NCBI GenBank assembly: GCA_019239785.1 | Contig: JAFAZM010000378.1 | Location: 1-25,742, forward strand | DNA length: 25,742 bases | DNA from: Sphingomonadaceae bacterium | GTDB taxonomy: Bacteria; Pseudomonadota; Alphaproteobacteria; Sphingomonadales; Sphingomonadaceae | Reading direction: 5' to 3' | In this document: positions 1 through 11,952 of the stretch, in pieces | How positions within the stretch are numbered: position 1 is the stretch's first letter | Layout: every line of letters starts with the position of its first letter | Made by a program: the position numbers and the translations under genes | Notes under the pieces: generated by a model | What the model saw: the letters and a program-made list of their open reading frames with translations, nothing else | Told to the model about the DNA's origin: nothing | Databases searched by the model: none

Positions 1-128
1 CCTATCTCACCGATCACTACGGCTCGCTCGCCGTGGACGTGCAGTTTCCGGCGTGCCGGGCCGAGATCATTGCCGCCCGCATCGCCGAGCTCCAGACGCT
101 TCGCGCCTTCCTCGCCGAGAACCGCTGA
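1..128 (+). CDS. C-terminal fragment of an unidentified protein
   Basis: Reading codons from base 3 gives an open frame of 41 residues that ends at the TGA at 126-128. Its last part is a hydrophilic, alanine-rich probable helix (start of it: AEIIAARIAELQTLR). The 5' part lies outside the window, so neither the start nor the domain content can be seen. I do not recognise the family from this tail. Codons are strongly GC-biased at the third position, which supports real coding sequence. No terminator hairpin follows directly; the next structured element is the palindromic repeat at 266-371. Confidence 0.55.
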   Translation, partial: YLTDHYGSLAVDVQFPACRAEIIAARIAELQTLRAFLAENR

Positions 129-265
129 CCCCCCTCTGGCGATCGAGCGCTGGTTCCCGTCGGTAAGCAGCAACCGGCCGGTCGCCCGGTGCCAGCGAAG
201 ACGAGGTGTGTAATGTCCGTAACGGGGTGGACCGGGAATTAGAGCATGCTGTGATTGGTTGGAAT

Positions 266-371
266 CGTCATTGCGAGGACCCCGGCGAAGGCCGGGGGAC
301 GCGGCAATCCAGTGGGCCCTCGGAGCGTCGCTGGCTTGCTTCCCCCGGCCTTCTCCGGGGTCGCAATGACG
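266..371. repeat. REP-like inverted repeat, family A
   Basis: The left arm at 266-285 begins CGTCATTGCGA and runs into CCCCGG. The right arm at 355-371 is CCGGGGTCGCAATGACG, its reverse complement apart from a small bulge. The arms flank inner copies of a CCCGGCGAAGGCCGGGGG motif (280-298) and a CCCCCGGCCTTCTCCGGGG motif (342-360) that also pair. The whole can fold as a long hairpin in either strand. Related GGCGAAGGCCGGG/CCCGGCCTTCGCC arms recur at 11901-11952. It lies between the end of one gene and the 3' end of a converging gene, a usual place for such elements. The rest of 129-400 shows no gene. Confidence 0.75.
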
Positions 372-400
372 AAAGTGGTTCAGTCGAAACACAGCGTGAT

Positions 401-907
401 TTAGCGGCCGCGCCGCCCACGCATCACCAGGAGGAGCAGTGCATCATAGGGCGTGGCAATGACTTCCTTGAGCACCAGGCCCGCGAGCGCGCCTCTCGAC
501 AACCTGCCCAACCCCTGTGGCATGTCCGGCAGCACGACCTTGTAGCCGAGGATGCGGAACAGCAGCCCGCAGCGCGGCTGGTGGTAGGTGCTGGTGCAAC
601 ATATGACCCGGCCGCAGTCACCCCTCTCGCGCAGGATCGCATCGCATAGCCGGACGGACTCCAGTGTGTCTCGTGCTTGCAGCTCGGGGACGATGCGGGC
701 CGGCGCGATGCCGCCCTTCGCGAGGCCGTCCTGGATAACCTCTGCCTCGGCGAAGCCTGACTCGCCTATTCCGCCGGTGGGGATGAACAGAGCATCCGGA
801 TGGCGTGCGGCCCAGGCCAGTGCGCCCTCGATACGATGCCTCAGGCTGCCGCTTGGACGACCGTCCGAGCGGACTGCCGCTCCGAATATGATGACATAAT
901 CCCTCAT
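401..907 (-). CDS. DUF218/YdcF-like (SanA/ElyC superfamily) protein
   Basis: This 168-residue protein has the DUF218 (YdcF/SanA/ElyC) pattern: an N-terminal beta strand leading into FGAAVRSDGRPS, a central PTGGIGESGFAEAEVIQ segment with the glycine-rich turn and acidic residues, an ARDTLESVRLC helix, and TSTYHQPRC before the last strand. Members of this superfamily are small Rossmann-like proteins, several linked to cell-envelope maintenance; the exact reaction is unsettled. There is no signal peptide, and the C-terminus is hydrophobic (ALLLLVM) followed by a basic RGRRGR tail, so peripheral membrane contact is possible. The start is the ATG at 905-907; no clear Shine-Dalgarno precedes it. 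It lies downstream of the RTX gene on the same strand, separated by 261 bp with a hairpin, so it is probably transcribed separately. Confidence 0.8.
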   Translation of the reverse strand: MRDYVIIFGAAVRSDGRPSGSLRHRIEGALAWAARHPDALFIPTGGIGESGFAEAEVIQDGLAKGGIAPARIVPELQARDTLESVRLCDAILRERGDCGRVICCTSTYHQPRCGLLFRILGYKVVLPDMPQGLGRLSRGALAGLVLKEVIATPYDALLLLVMRGRRGR

Positions 908-993
908 GCCGAAGACACCGATGCGCTTACTCCTGGGCGCCGTTTAGGCAATCGGCACCGCGACGCGAAAGATCCGAAATGGGTCGTTAGCTG

Positions 994-1018
994 CCGAAAC
1001 CGGACAGGCCGGTTTCGG
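994..1018 (-). terminator. 10-bp perfect stem-loop between the RTX gene and ydcF-like gene
   Basis: CCGAAACCGG at 994-1003 and CCGGTTTCGG at 1009-1018 form a perfect 10-bp stem with a 5-nt loop. It lies about 150 bp past the stop codon of the minus-strand RTX gene. No T-run follows on the minus strand, so it is not a textbook intrinsic terminator and could instead be a palindromic binding site or a dispersed repeat. The rest of 908-1168 holds no gene that I can support. Confidence 0.4.
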
Positions 1019-1168
1019 TCGGACCAGCTTTTAGCCAGCGGCCGCCCACCGGCAGTTTCGGCCTTGGAGAAGCGTCCGATATCGTTCCGCGCCGTCGGCA
1101 ACGCGCCGCCCGGCCGTTTCGAACGATACGCCGCACGCCGCAACGCGACAGGCGGCCGCGGCCATCGG

Positions 1169-3484
1169 CTACAGCGTGAAGTCCCCGGCGGTGATCGCGT
1201 GAGCATCGCCGGTGGTGAGGTTGAGCTGGAAGTCGGCGACGCCGTCGCCATTGACGTCGCCCTGGATCAGCCAGTTGTTGCCGCCTGTGTTCACCGCGCG
1301 AAGCTCGCCGGCATGATTCGAGAAGGCCGCCGCGCCGACGAAGCTGAATGGATCGTTGGCGCCGCCGGCGATCGCGTCGATCGCATTGAGGTCGATCTTG
1401 TCGCCCGAGGTGAAGTCCAGGATGTTGTCGGCGGCCGCCGCCGTCGATTGCGACACGTCGTCATAATAGAAGATGTCGTTGCCCTGCCCGCCGCTCAGCT
1501 GGTCCGCGCCGCCGCCGCCGAAGATCCAGTCGGCGCCGTGGCTGCCGGTCAGCGTGTCGGCATTGGTCCCGCCATAAATTTTGAACGCGCCGTCCAGCTC
1601 GCCGGCGCCGTTGAAGGTGATCGAGGTTTCCACCTGCAGCCCGAAGATCGTCATCGTCTGGCCGGCGGCCACCAGGCTGTCGGCGGCGGTGATGTTGAAA
1701 TGGTTCGGCGTCGCGGCCGGCCCGTGCAGCAGGGCGATCACTTCGATCCCGGTAAAATTCCCGCCGAGCGTGATCGTGTAGTCGCCGTCCAGGCCGATCT
1801 GATCGTTGGTACCGGCCCGGCCGGCGATCGTGTCGAGGCTGGTGAAGCCGCCCGGCCCGAAATAGAAGCCGTCATCGCCGTCGCCGCCGGTCAGACTGTC
1901 GTTGCCCTGCCCGCCATAGATCATGAAGCTGCCGTCATGCTCGGCCGCGCCGTTGAAGGTAAGGCTCTGGCCGGCGGCAAGCTGGGTGGCCTGGACCTTG
2001 AGCACGCCTCCTGCCGGCACGTTGGCGTCGACGGTGGTGATGTCGTAGCTGAACCCCGGCAGGACGACGATCGCCTCCACATTGACGATCGTGTTCGCGC
2101 CGAGGATGAGCGCATTCGCGCCGGTATAATCGCCCTGCAGGCCGATCTGGTCGTTGGTCCCGGGGCCGCCGTCGACCGTATCGGCGGCTGTGAAGGCGGC
2201 ACCGAAGAAAAAGCCGTCGTCGCCGTCGCCGCCATGGGCAGTGTCGTTGCCGCCTTGGGAGAGATCGAAATAATCTCCGCCCGGAGTGCCGGACACATCG
2301 TTGTCGCCGGGATCGCCGACGATATGGTCCGACGCCGCGGTGAACGCGTACATCCGGAAATAGACGTCCTCGCTGGTGTTGGTGCTCGGCCCGTCCCAAG
2401 CGAAGACGACATGGCCGTTGGCGAGCGTGACCGCGCCGTCCGGAGCAAGGACGGAGCCGAACGGCGCCCCCGCGCTGATGTCGAAGGCGACGTCGAGCGG
2501 CAGATCGTTGGCGCCCATAGCTCGCGCCGAGACATGGTCGACCGACTCGTTCTGGTCGGTCCAGGCGACGACATAGGCGCCATCGGCCAGAGCGGTCACC
2601 GTGGTGGAACCATAGCCCGCGCCCGATTTGCTTGCGATCACGACTTCGCCCCCTCGGGCGTTGCCGCTCGCATCATAATGGCGCGCGACGATGCGGCCGC
2701 CGCCGTTGCTCGGTGCCGGATCCACCCAGGAGACGACGAAACTGCCGTCGCTCAGCCGCGCAACGTCGTTGCCGACCGGATTGTGCGTCGTGTCCGTGTT
2801 GACCTGGAACTCGGCCCCGACCTTGCTGCCGTCGGCCGCGAACCTCTGGCCGAGAAGCAGGACATGGCCGCTCCCGGCCGGGCTGACCGATTGCCAGGTC
2901 GCGACGAAGCCGCCGCCGGCCAGCGGCGCGATCGAAGATAAACCCTGGCTGTCGGCGGTTGTGGTGTTGATCGTGAAATCCAGGCCCTGCGGCTGCCCGA
3001 CCGCGTTGAACAGGCGCCCGCTCACCTCCTGGTACTGATTGCCCGCGATCGTATCCCAGGTGGCGAGGAAGCCGCCGCCGTCAAGCCCGATGACGCGGAC
3101 GTCGAGCTGCTCGTTGGGGAGGTTCGAGTTGATCGTGAACTCGGCGCCGAGAGGGGACCCGGCGGTGTCGTAGAGCCGGGCGTGGATGTCGGCGCTGTTG
3201 AACGAGCCGTTCTGCCAGACCACGACGAAGCCGCCTCCGGCGAGCGGGGCGACGCTCGCGAAGAGGACGTCGGCACCGGCGGCGCTGACCTGGAATTCGT
3301 GCCCGACCCGCGCACCGGAGGAATCGTAGAGCTGGGCGAAGATTGCGCTTCGCTGGTAATCCAGCCAGGCGATCACATAGGCGCTGCCGGGCAAGGCCGC
3401 GATGGCGGGCGCGAACTGGGCGCCGGCATTCGTCTCGCCGGCGACATTCTGGTCGGTCAAAGCGGTCTGCGGCACTTCACTCAC
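1169..3484 (-). CDS. secreted RTX-type calcium-binding protein with seven Trp-centred repeats
   Basis: A 771-residue acidic protein. Residues about 30-385 hold seven repeats of about 54 residues, each with a core such as GGFVVVWQ and conserved Trp at 40, 90, 143, 197, 253, 308 and 363, followed by an A-x-R-x-Y/F-D strand and G-x-E/D-F-x-I/V. Residues 404-425, 523-541 and 637-675 carry RTX nonapeptides (GGxGxDxxx), and two homologous modules of about 115 residues span 418-532 and 533-647. A dockerin/EF-hand-like DVNGDGVAD lies near the C-terminus (743-751). RTX repeats with an uncleaved C-terminal signal and no N-terminal signal peptide are the mark of type I secretion; no ABC exporter lies in the window. 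No catalytic motif was found, so the role (adhesin, surface layer, enzyme) is unknown. GTG at 3484 touches the SD-like GAGGAG; an in-frame GTG at 3475 has better spacing (8 nt) and may be the true start. Confidence 0.85.
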   Translation of the reverse strand: MSEVPQTALTDQNVAGETNAGAQFAPAIAALPGSAYVIAWLDYQRSAIFAQLYDSSGARVGHEFQVSAAGADVLFASVAPLAGGGFVVVWQNGSFNSADIHARLYDTAGSPLGAEFTINSNLPNEQLDVRVIGLDGGGFLATWDTIAGNQYQEVSGRLFNAVGQPQGLDFTINTTTADSQGLSSIAPLAGGGFVATWQSVSPAGSGHVLLLGQRFAADGSKVGAEFQVNTDTTHNPVGNDVARLSDGSFVVSWVDPAPSNGGGRIVARHYDASGNARGGEVVIASKSGAGYGSTTVTALADGAYVVAWTDQNESVDHVSARAMGANDLPLDVAFDISAGAPFGSVLAPDGAVTLANGHVVFAWDGPSTNTSEDVYFRMYAFTAASDHIVGDPGDNDVSGTPGGDYFDLSQGGNDTAHGGDGDDGFFFGAAFTAADTVDGGPGTNDQIGLQGDYTGANALILGANTIVNVEAIVVLPGFSYDITTVDANVPAGGVLKVQATQLAAGQSLTFNGAAEHDGSFMIYGGQGNDSLTGGDGDDGFYFGPGGFTSLDTIAGRAGTNDQIGLDGDYTITLGGNFTGIEVIALLHGPAATPNHFNITAADSLVAAGQTMTIFGLQVETSITFNGAGELDGAFKIYGGTNADTLTGSHGADWIFGGGGADQLSGGQGNDIFYYDDVSQSTAAAADNILDFTSGDKIDLNAIDAIAGGANDPFSFVGAAAFSNHAGELRAVNTGGNNWLIQGDVNGDGVADFQLNLTTGDAHAITAGDFTL

Positions 3485-3563
3485 TCCTCGCCATCGGAGC
3501 GATCGCGGCGCGCGTCACTCACAAAGCCAAGGCGTCGCCGGGCGGCAAAACGGTTCAGTTCGC

Positions 3564-3576
3564 GAGAATCTTTCTC
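3564..3576. promoter_or_regulatory. palindrome between divergent RTX and luxR-type genes
   Basis: GAGAA-TCT-TTCTC is a perfect inverted repeat in the 243-275 bp gap between the divergent RTX and LuxR-type genes. It is a possible operator. It is short and does not resemble a canonical 18-20 bp lux box, so the assignment is weak. A perfect TTGACA lies at 3678-3683 on the plus strand, but I see no good -10 behind it. Confidence 0.3.
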
Positions 3577-3759
3577 TGCAATCGGACAATGCGTGAACCC
3601 ACACAACGACGCCTTCCCTGGTCGCGGCCAAGGATCGCATCGCAGCGCCGCTGGATAAACCTCACGGAATCGGGAGGTTGACAAAATACGGGAACGCTCC
3701 TCGCGCCTTGATGGCGCTGGCGATTCATGTCAGATTCCAATCGGAAAGGGCGGCTGGCG

Positions 3760-4485
3760 ATGTTGACCGGAATCATGGCCCGCGTGGAGGATTGCCTTCG
3801 CGCCCCGACCTGCGAGGAGATGAGCGAGCGCTTCTTCACGGCCATGGGAAGCCATGGCGCGACCTATTTGCAGACCCGCCTGTACCGCCGGCCGTCGGCC
3901 CCGCTCAATTCGGCCAATCATTGGGCCGCGGGCGGCGTGATAAAGCGGATCGCGCGCGAAGGCTGGGTCGGCGGCGCCGCCCACAATTATATCTGCTTCG
4001 ACTGCAATCCACTGCTTGGCGCGATCCGCGAGAACCGGACGCGCTATCGCTTCAGCGATTTCGCGCCCCGCGACGCCCGCGAATATGGCGCCTATTGGGA
4101 GGCGTTCAGCGAAGGCGGCATCGCGGAGGGGCTGTGCGCGACCTCCTACGGCCCGGGCGGCGCGATCGCCTCGCTGCACCTCGGCATGGGCGATTCCGAA
4201 TTGTCGCCGGAGGAAAGCCGGGCGATCCAGATGGCCGGCCTCGTCCTCACCGAGCGCCTGCTCGAGTTCGCCGAGCCGCCCGAGGCGCCGCCGCTCCGCC
4301 TCGGCCCGCGCGAACGCGAGGCGCTCGCGCTCGTCGCCGAAGGCAAGACGGACTGGGAGGTTTCGGTGATCCTGGGCATCTCCGAAGCGACCGCGCGCTT
4401 TCATATCGACAATGCGCGCCGCAAGCTCGGCGCCGTCAATCGCGCCCAGGCGGTCGCAAAACTGGTCCACCAGCGGCTGATCTGA
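3760..4485 (+). CDS. LuxR-family transcriptional regulator (LuxR solo)
   Basis: A 241-residue DNA-binding regulator. Residues about 5-165 fit the autoinducer-binding domain (W69, Y77, D81 and the SEGGIAEGL segment can be aligned with TraR/LuxR). Residues about 178-240 form a GerE-type helix-turn-helix (GPREREALALVAEGKTDWEV, ATARFHIDNARRKLGA). The usual Asp-Pro after the pocket aspartate is Asp-Cys here, and the position of the acyl-homoserine-lactone-contacting Trp (TraR W85) appears to be Tyr or Phe, so the ligand may not be a standard AHL. No luxI synthase is in the window. I chose ATG 3760 because GGAAAGGG lies about 9 nt upstream; the in-frame ATG at 3727 has no Shine-Dalgarno and would add 11 residues. 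It is divergent from the RTX gene, a plausible target. Confidence 0.85.
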   Translation: MLTGIMARVEDCLRAPTCEEMSERFFTAMGSHGATYLQTRLYRRPSAPLNSANHWAAGGVIKRIAREGWVGGAAHNYICFDCNPLLGAIRENRTRYRFSDFAPRDAREYGAYWEAFSEGGIAEGLCATSYGPGGAIASLHLGMGDSELSPEESRAIQMAGLVLTERLLEFAEPPEAPPLRLGPREREALALVAEGKTDWEVSVILGISEATARFHIDNARRKLGAVNRAQAVAKLVHQRLI

Positions 4486-4559
4486 CGCGGCCCAGCGGCG
4501 GCAAGGCCAGAACGTCAGGCAAGGCCGTTCCGGCCACGAGCAGATTTCAGGCACCTCCC

Positions 4560-4588
4560 TTGACTTGTCGGATTGTGTCGGATAATTC
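4560..4588 (+). promoter_or_regulatory. predicted housekeeping promoter of kdgK
   Basis: TTGACTT (4560-4566) is followed after 14 bp by GATAATTC (4581-4588), a good fit to the alphaproteobacterial TTGacgs-N14-GCTAnAwC pattern. The -10 sits inside the inverted repeat TCGGA-TAAT-TCCGA (4578-4591), and TGTCGGAT occurs twice 10 bp apart (4566-4573, 4576-4583), so a repressor could bind over the promoter. Transcription would begin near 4595, leaving a leader of about 180 nt before kdgK. Confidence 0.5.
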
Positions 4589-4663
4589 CGACGACGTGAC
4601 TGGACTCGCGACCCCCGCAGACCGCCTCGCCTTGGCAGGCTGGGCTGTCTGCGTCGGACGCCA

Positions 4664-4687
4664 GCGTATTTCTACGCGTATTTACGC
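4664..4687. promoter_or_regulatory. array of alternating GCGTA/TACGC half-sites upstream of kdgK
   Basis: Four half-sites alternate: GCGTA (4664-4668), TACGC (4673-4677) overlapping GCGTA (4676-4680), and TACGC (4683-4687). They create three nested palindromes: GCGTA-tttc-TACGC, TACGCGTA and GCGTA-tt-TACGC. This density of symmetry in an AT-richer patch of a 288-bp gap suggests an operator lying about 87 bp before the kdgK start and downstream of the predicted promoter. The cognate regulator is unknown; GntR- or LacI-type sugar-acid regulators are the usual candidates for kdgK. Confidence 0.45.
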
Positions 4688-4773
4688 AAAATTCCCTTGC
4701 TCCTGCGCCGCCACCGCCGGTGCTGCGGAGCCGTCCGGTTGCCTGCCGGGCGCTTCGCAGGCAAGGTATCGCC

Positions 4774-5781
4774 ATGGGGCGGATCGTCTGTTTCGGGGAA
4801 TTGCTGCTGCGGCTGACCGCGCCGGGGCGCGAGCTGCTGCTGCAGACCGCGCGGCTCGACGTCCATGTCGGCGGGGCCGAGGCCAATGTCGCGATCGGCC
4901 TGGCGCGGCTCGGCCACGAGACCGCGATGGTGAGCCGCGTGCCCGACAATGCGCTCGGCGAGGCCGCGATCGGCCATTTGCGGCGCTACGGGGTCGCCGC
5001 CGACGGCGTCGCGGCCGGGCCGGGCCGGATGGGCCTCTATTTCCTGTCGCCGGGCGCCGGGCTCAGGCCGTCCGACATCCTCTACGACCGCGCGCAGAGC
5101 AGCTTCGCCTTGGCGGGGCCCGAGGATTTCGACTGGGGCGTCCTGCTCGCCGGCGCGGACCAGCTCCATCTCTCGGGGATCACGCCGGCTTTGGGCCGGC
5201 GCAGCGCCGAGGCGGCGGTCGCGGCGGCCGAGGCGGCGCGCGGGGCGGGCCTCTTGGTCTCGTTCGACGGCAATTACCGGGCCCAGCTCTGGGAGCAGTG
5301 GGACGGCGATCCGAAGGCGATCCTCGGCCGGCTGGTCGGCCAGGCCGACATATTGTTCGGCAACCACCGCGACATCTCGCTGCTGCTCGGCCAGAGCTTC
5401 AGCGGGGAAGGGGAGGAAAGGCGGCGCGAGGCCGCGGAGGCGATGTTCGCCGCCTTCCCGCAGCTCAAGCTGATCGCCTCGACCGCGCGCCATGTCGTCG
5501 ATGCGGATACCCACCGGATCGCCGCCCGGGTCGACGCGCCCGAAGGCGCGGCGCAGACCGGAGAGGTCGTGGTCCCCGGGATCATCGACCGGATCGGCGC
5601 CGGCGACGCCTTCGCCGCGGGCATCCTTCACGGCCTTCGGTCCGGCCTCGATCTCGACGGCATCGTCCGGGCCGGCCTGGCCCTGACCTGCCTCAAGCAC
5701 AGCCTCGCCGGCGACGCGAGCCTGTTCGGCCGGCGGGACATCCTTGCCTTCCTCGCCGGGGAGCTCGACGTCAGGCGCTAG
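4774..5781 (+). CDS. kdgK: 2-keto-3-deoxygluconate kinase (PfkB family)
   Basis: This 335-residue cytoplasmic PfkB/ribokinase-family kinase would phosphorylate 2-keto-3-deoxy-D-gluconate to KDPG, feeding the lower Entner-Doudoroff pathway. It begins MGRIVCFGELLLRL, has the glycine-rich substrate-lid motif GGAEANVAIGLARLG early in the protein, and the PfkB signature DRIGAGDAFAAG with the catalytic base Asp278. The GELLLRL N-terminus and overall length match KdgK more than ribokinase or fructokinase. The ATG at 4774 starts directly at the first core strand; an upstream in-frame start at 4720 would add an arginine-rich 18-residue stretch that looks non-native. It is monocistronic here, with no ED aldolase or dehydratase beside it. 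The exact sugar specificity is inferred from resemblance only. Confidence 0.82.
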   Translation: MGRIVCFGELLLRLTAPGRELLLQTARLDVHVGGAEANVAIGLARLGHETAMVSRVPDNALGEAAIGHLRRYGVAADGVAAGPGRMGLYFLSPGAGLRPSDILYDRAQSSFALAGPEDFDWGVLLAGADQLHLSGITPALGRRSAEAAVAAAEAARGAGLLVSFDGNYRAQLWEQWDGDPKAILGRLVGQADILFGNHRDISLLLGQSFSGEGEERRREAAEAMFAAFPQLKLIASTARHVVDADTHRIAARVDAPEGAAQTGEVVVPGIIDRIGAGDAFAAGILHGLRSGLDLDGIVRAGLALTCLKHSLAGDASLFGRRDILAFLAGELDVRR

Positions 5782-5919
5782 CCGGGCCGAGGGGAATGAT
5801 TTCCTAATCCGGCCGGCGATGTGAGATATTCACGCGTCGCAGGCTGAACGCTGCGCGATAAGCGTCCAAATCTTCCGAAACCGCTTGCGAGTCGCTTTCT
5901 CCTCGGACACGCTGTTGCA

Positions 5920-10361
<4,442 letters not shown>

Positions 10362-10365
<4 letters not shown>

Positions 10366-11723
10366 CCAACCCGACCGGCTTCCTCGAAATCCCGCGGCAC
10401 GACCGCCATTACCGGCCGGTGCGCGAGCGCGTCGCCGACTGGCTGGAATTCGTCCAGCCGCTGCCGCCCTATGAAGTGGCGCGCCAGGCCGAACGCTGCA
10501 TGGATTGCGGCATTCCCTTCTGTCACACGGGCTGTCCGGTCTCCAACCTGATCCCCGACTGGAACGATTTGGTCTCCCGCGAAGACTGGCGGGCGGCGCT
10601 GGACAGGCTGCACCGCACCAACAATTTCCCGGAGTTCACCGGCCGCATCTGCCCCGCGCCCTGCGAGGCGGCCTGCACCCTGAACCTTGACGACAATCCG
10701 GTGACCATCAAGACGATCGAATGCGAGATCGTCGACCGCGGCTGGCGCGAGGGCTGGATCGTTCCGCACATGGCGCCGCGCGGCACCGGCCGCCGCGTCG
10801 CCGTGGTCGGCTCGGGGCCTGCCGGCCTCGCCTGCGCGCAGCAGCTGGCGCGGATGGGCCATGCCCCGACCGTGTTCGAGAAGGCGGACCGGATCGGCGG
10901 CCTGCTCCGCTACGGCATCCCCGACTTCAAGATGGAGCGGATGCTGATCGACCGCCGCATCGAGCAGATGGAGCGCGAGGGCGTGATCTTCCGCACCAAC
11001 ATGGAGATCGGCGGGGACGTGCCGGTCGAGCGGCTGATGGACGATTATTGCGTTTTGGTCCTCGCCGCCGGCGCCGAGCAGCCGCGCGACCTCGCCGTGC
11101 CCGGCCGCGAGCTTGGCGGCATCCACTTCGCGATGGACTATCTGACCGAGTCCAACAAGCGCAACGCCGGCGCGCCGGAGCCCGAGCAGCCGATCCTCGC
11201 GACCGGTAAGCATGTCGTCGTGATCGGCGGCGGCGACACCGGCTCGGATTGCATCGGCACCGCCCACCGCCAGGGCGCCGCCTCGGTTGCCCAGCTCGAG
11301 ATCATGCCGGAGCCGCCGCTCCGCGAGGACAAGGGCCTCAGCTGGCCGCTCTGGCCGATGAAGCTGCGCACCTCCTCCTCGCAGGAGGAAGGCGCCGGCC
11401 GCGCCTTCTCGATCGTCACCACCCATTTCGAGGGCGAGAACGGGCGGGTCTCGCGCCTGGTCGGCCGGCAGGGGGACGAGCCCTTCGCGCTGAAGGCCGA
11501 TCTCGTCCTGCTGGCGATGGGCTTCCTCGGCTCGCCGCCCGATGGCATCCTCGGCAAGGCCGGGGTCGAGATGCCGAAGCAGGGCTATGCCACCGCGCGC
11601 GACGGCATCTTCGCCTGCGGCGACATGCGCCGCGGCCAGTCGCTCGTCGTCTGGGCGATCCGCGAAGGCCGCGACTGCGCGGCGGCGGTGGACAAGTATC
11701 TGGCGGAGACGGCCGCGAGATAG
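10362..11723 (+). CDS. gltD: glutamate synthase (NADPH) small subunit
   Basis: 453 residues. The beta subunit takes electrons from NADPH through FAD and passes them to the GltB FMN and iron-sulfur centres. The N-terminal part has cysteine clusters CMDCGIPFCHTGCP and CPAPCEAAC, which bind the two 4Fe-4S clusters at the subunit interface. The FAD-binding GSGPAG motif lies at VAVVGSGPAGLAC, and the NADPH-binding GGGDTG motif at VVVIGGGDTGSDC. The C-terminus has GIFACGDMRRGQSLVVWAI, the usual second FAD-contact segment of this family. Start and stop overlap the end of gltB (ATGA at 10362-10365), giving a two-gene operon. After the stop come two palindromic repeat elements rather than a simple terminator. 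Confidence 0.97.
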
Positions 11724-11774
11724 TCGTCATCCCGGCGAAGGCCCATAGGCGCTAACTTAGGACGCGTTCCTTGG

Positions 11775-11881
11775 CCCTCCCCCTTGATGGGGGAGGGTTG
11801 GGTGGGGGTGGAGCTGGACGAAGAACGCCGAGCAGGCGGAGAGTCCACCCCACCCCAACCCCTCCCCATCAAGGGGAGGGG
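11775..11881. repeat. G/C-tract palindromic repeat, family B, copy 1
   Basis: Two small hairpins, CCCTCCCCC-ttgat-GGGGGAGGG (11775-11797) and CCCCTCCCC-atcaa-GGGGAGGGG (11859-11881), flank a middle that also pairs, because GGGTTGGGTGGGGGTGGA-like and TCCACCCCACCCCAACCC-like tracts face each other. It could form a cruciform or a large RNA hairpin after gltD. The same design recurs at 15012-15112. Together with the next repeat it fills the gap between gltD and the converging lipoprotein gene. Confidence 0.75.
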
Positions 11882-11900
11882 CTTTAAGTTAGCGAATATG

Positions 11901-11952
11901 GGCGAAGGCCGGGATCTCGGTGCGAACTCTCCACGAGACCCCGGCCTTCGCC
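11901..11952. repeat. REP-like inverted repeat, family A, second copy
   Basis: GGCGAAGGCCGGG (11901-11913) and CCCGGCCTTCGCC (11940-11952) are perfect 13-bp inverted arms, with an inner TCTCG/CGAGA pair (11915-11919 and 11934-11938). The arms share the GGCGAAGGCCGGG core with the element at 266-371. A half copy (CCCGGCGAAGGCCC) lies just after gltD near 11731-11744. The position between convergent genes suits a bidirectional transcription end or an mRNA-stabilising hairpin. Confidence 0.7.

Noticed and set aside
800..2941. 713-codon plus-strand open frame opposite the RTX gene
   Set aside because: It is antisense to a protein with clear repeats and RTX motifs; its translation is low-complexity (runs of Arg, Ala, Val, Gly, Asp) with no domain.
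3678..3706. Promoter from the perfect TTGACA at 3678
   Set aside because: No acceptable -10 lies at 14-18 bp; the following bases are GC-rich (TCGCGC), so I did not call it as a promoter.
3678..5807. 709-codon plus-strand frame spanning the luxR and kdgK genes
   Set aside because: It is the wrong frame of two well-recognised genes and crosses their intergenic control region.
11775..11952. CRISPR-like repeated tracts
   Set aside because: There are only two different inverted repeats, with no regular direct repeats and spacers; they are palindromic intergenic elements.
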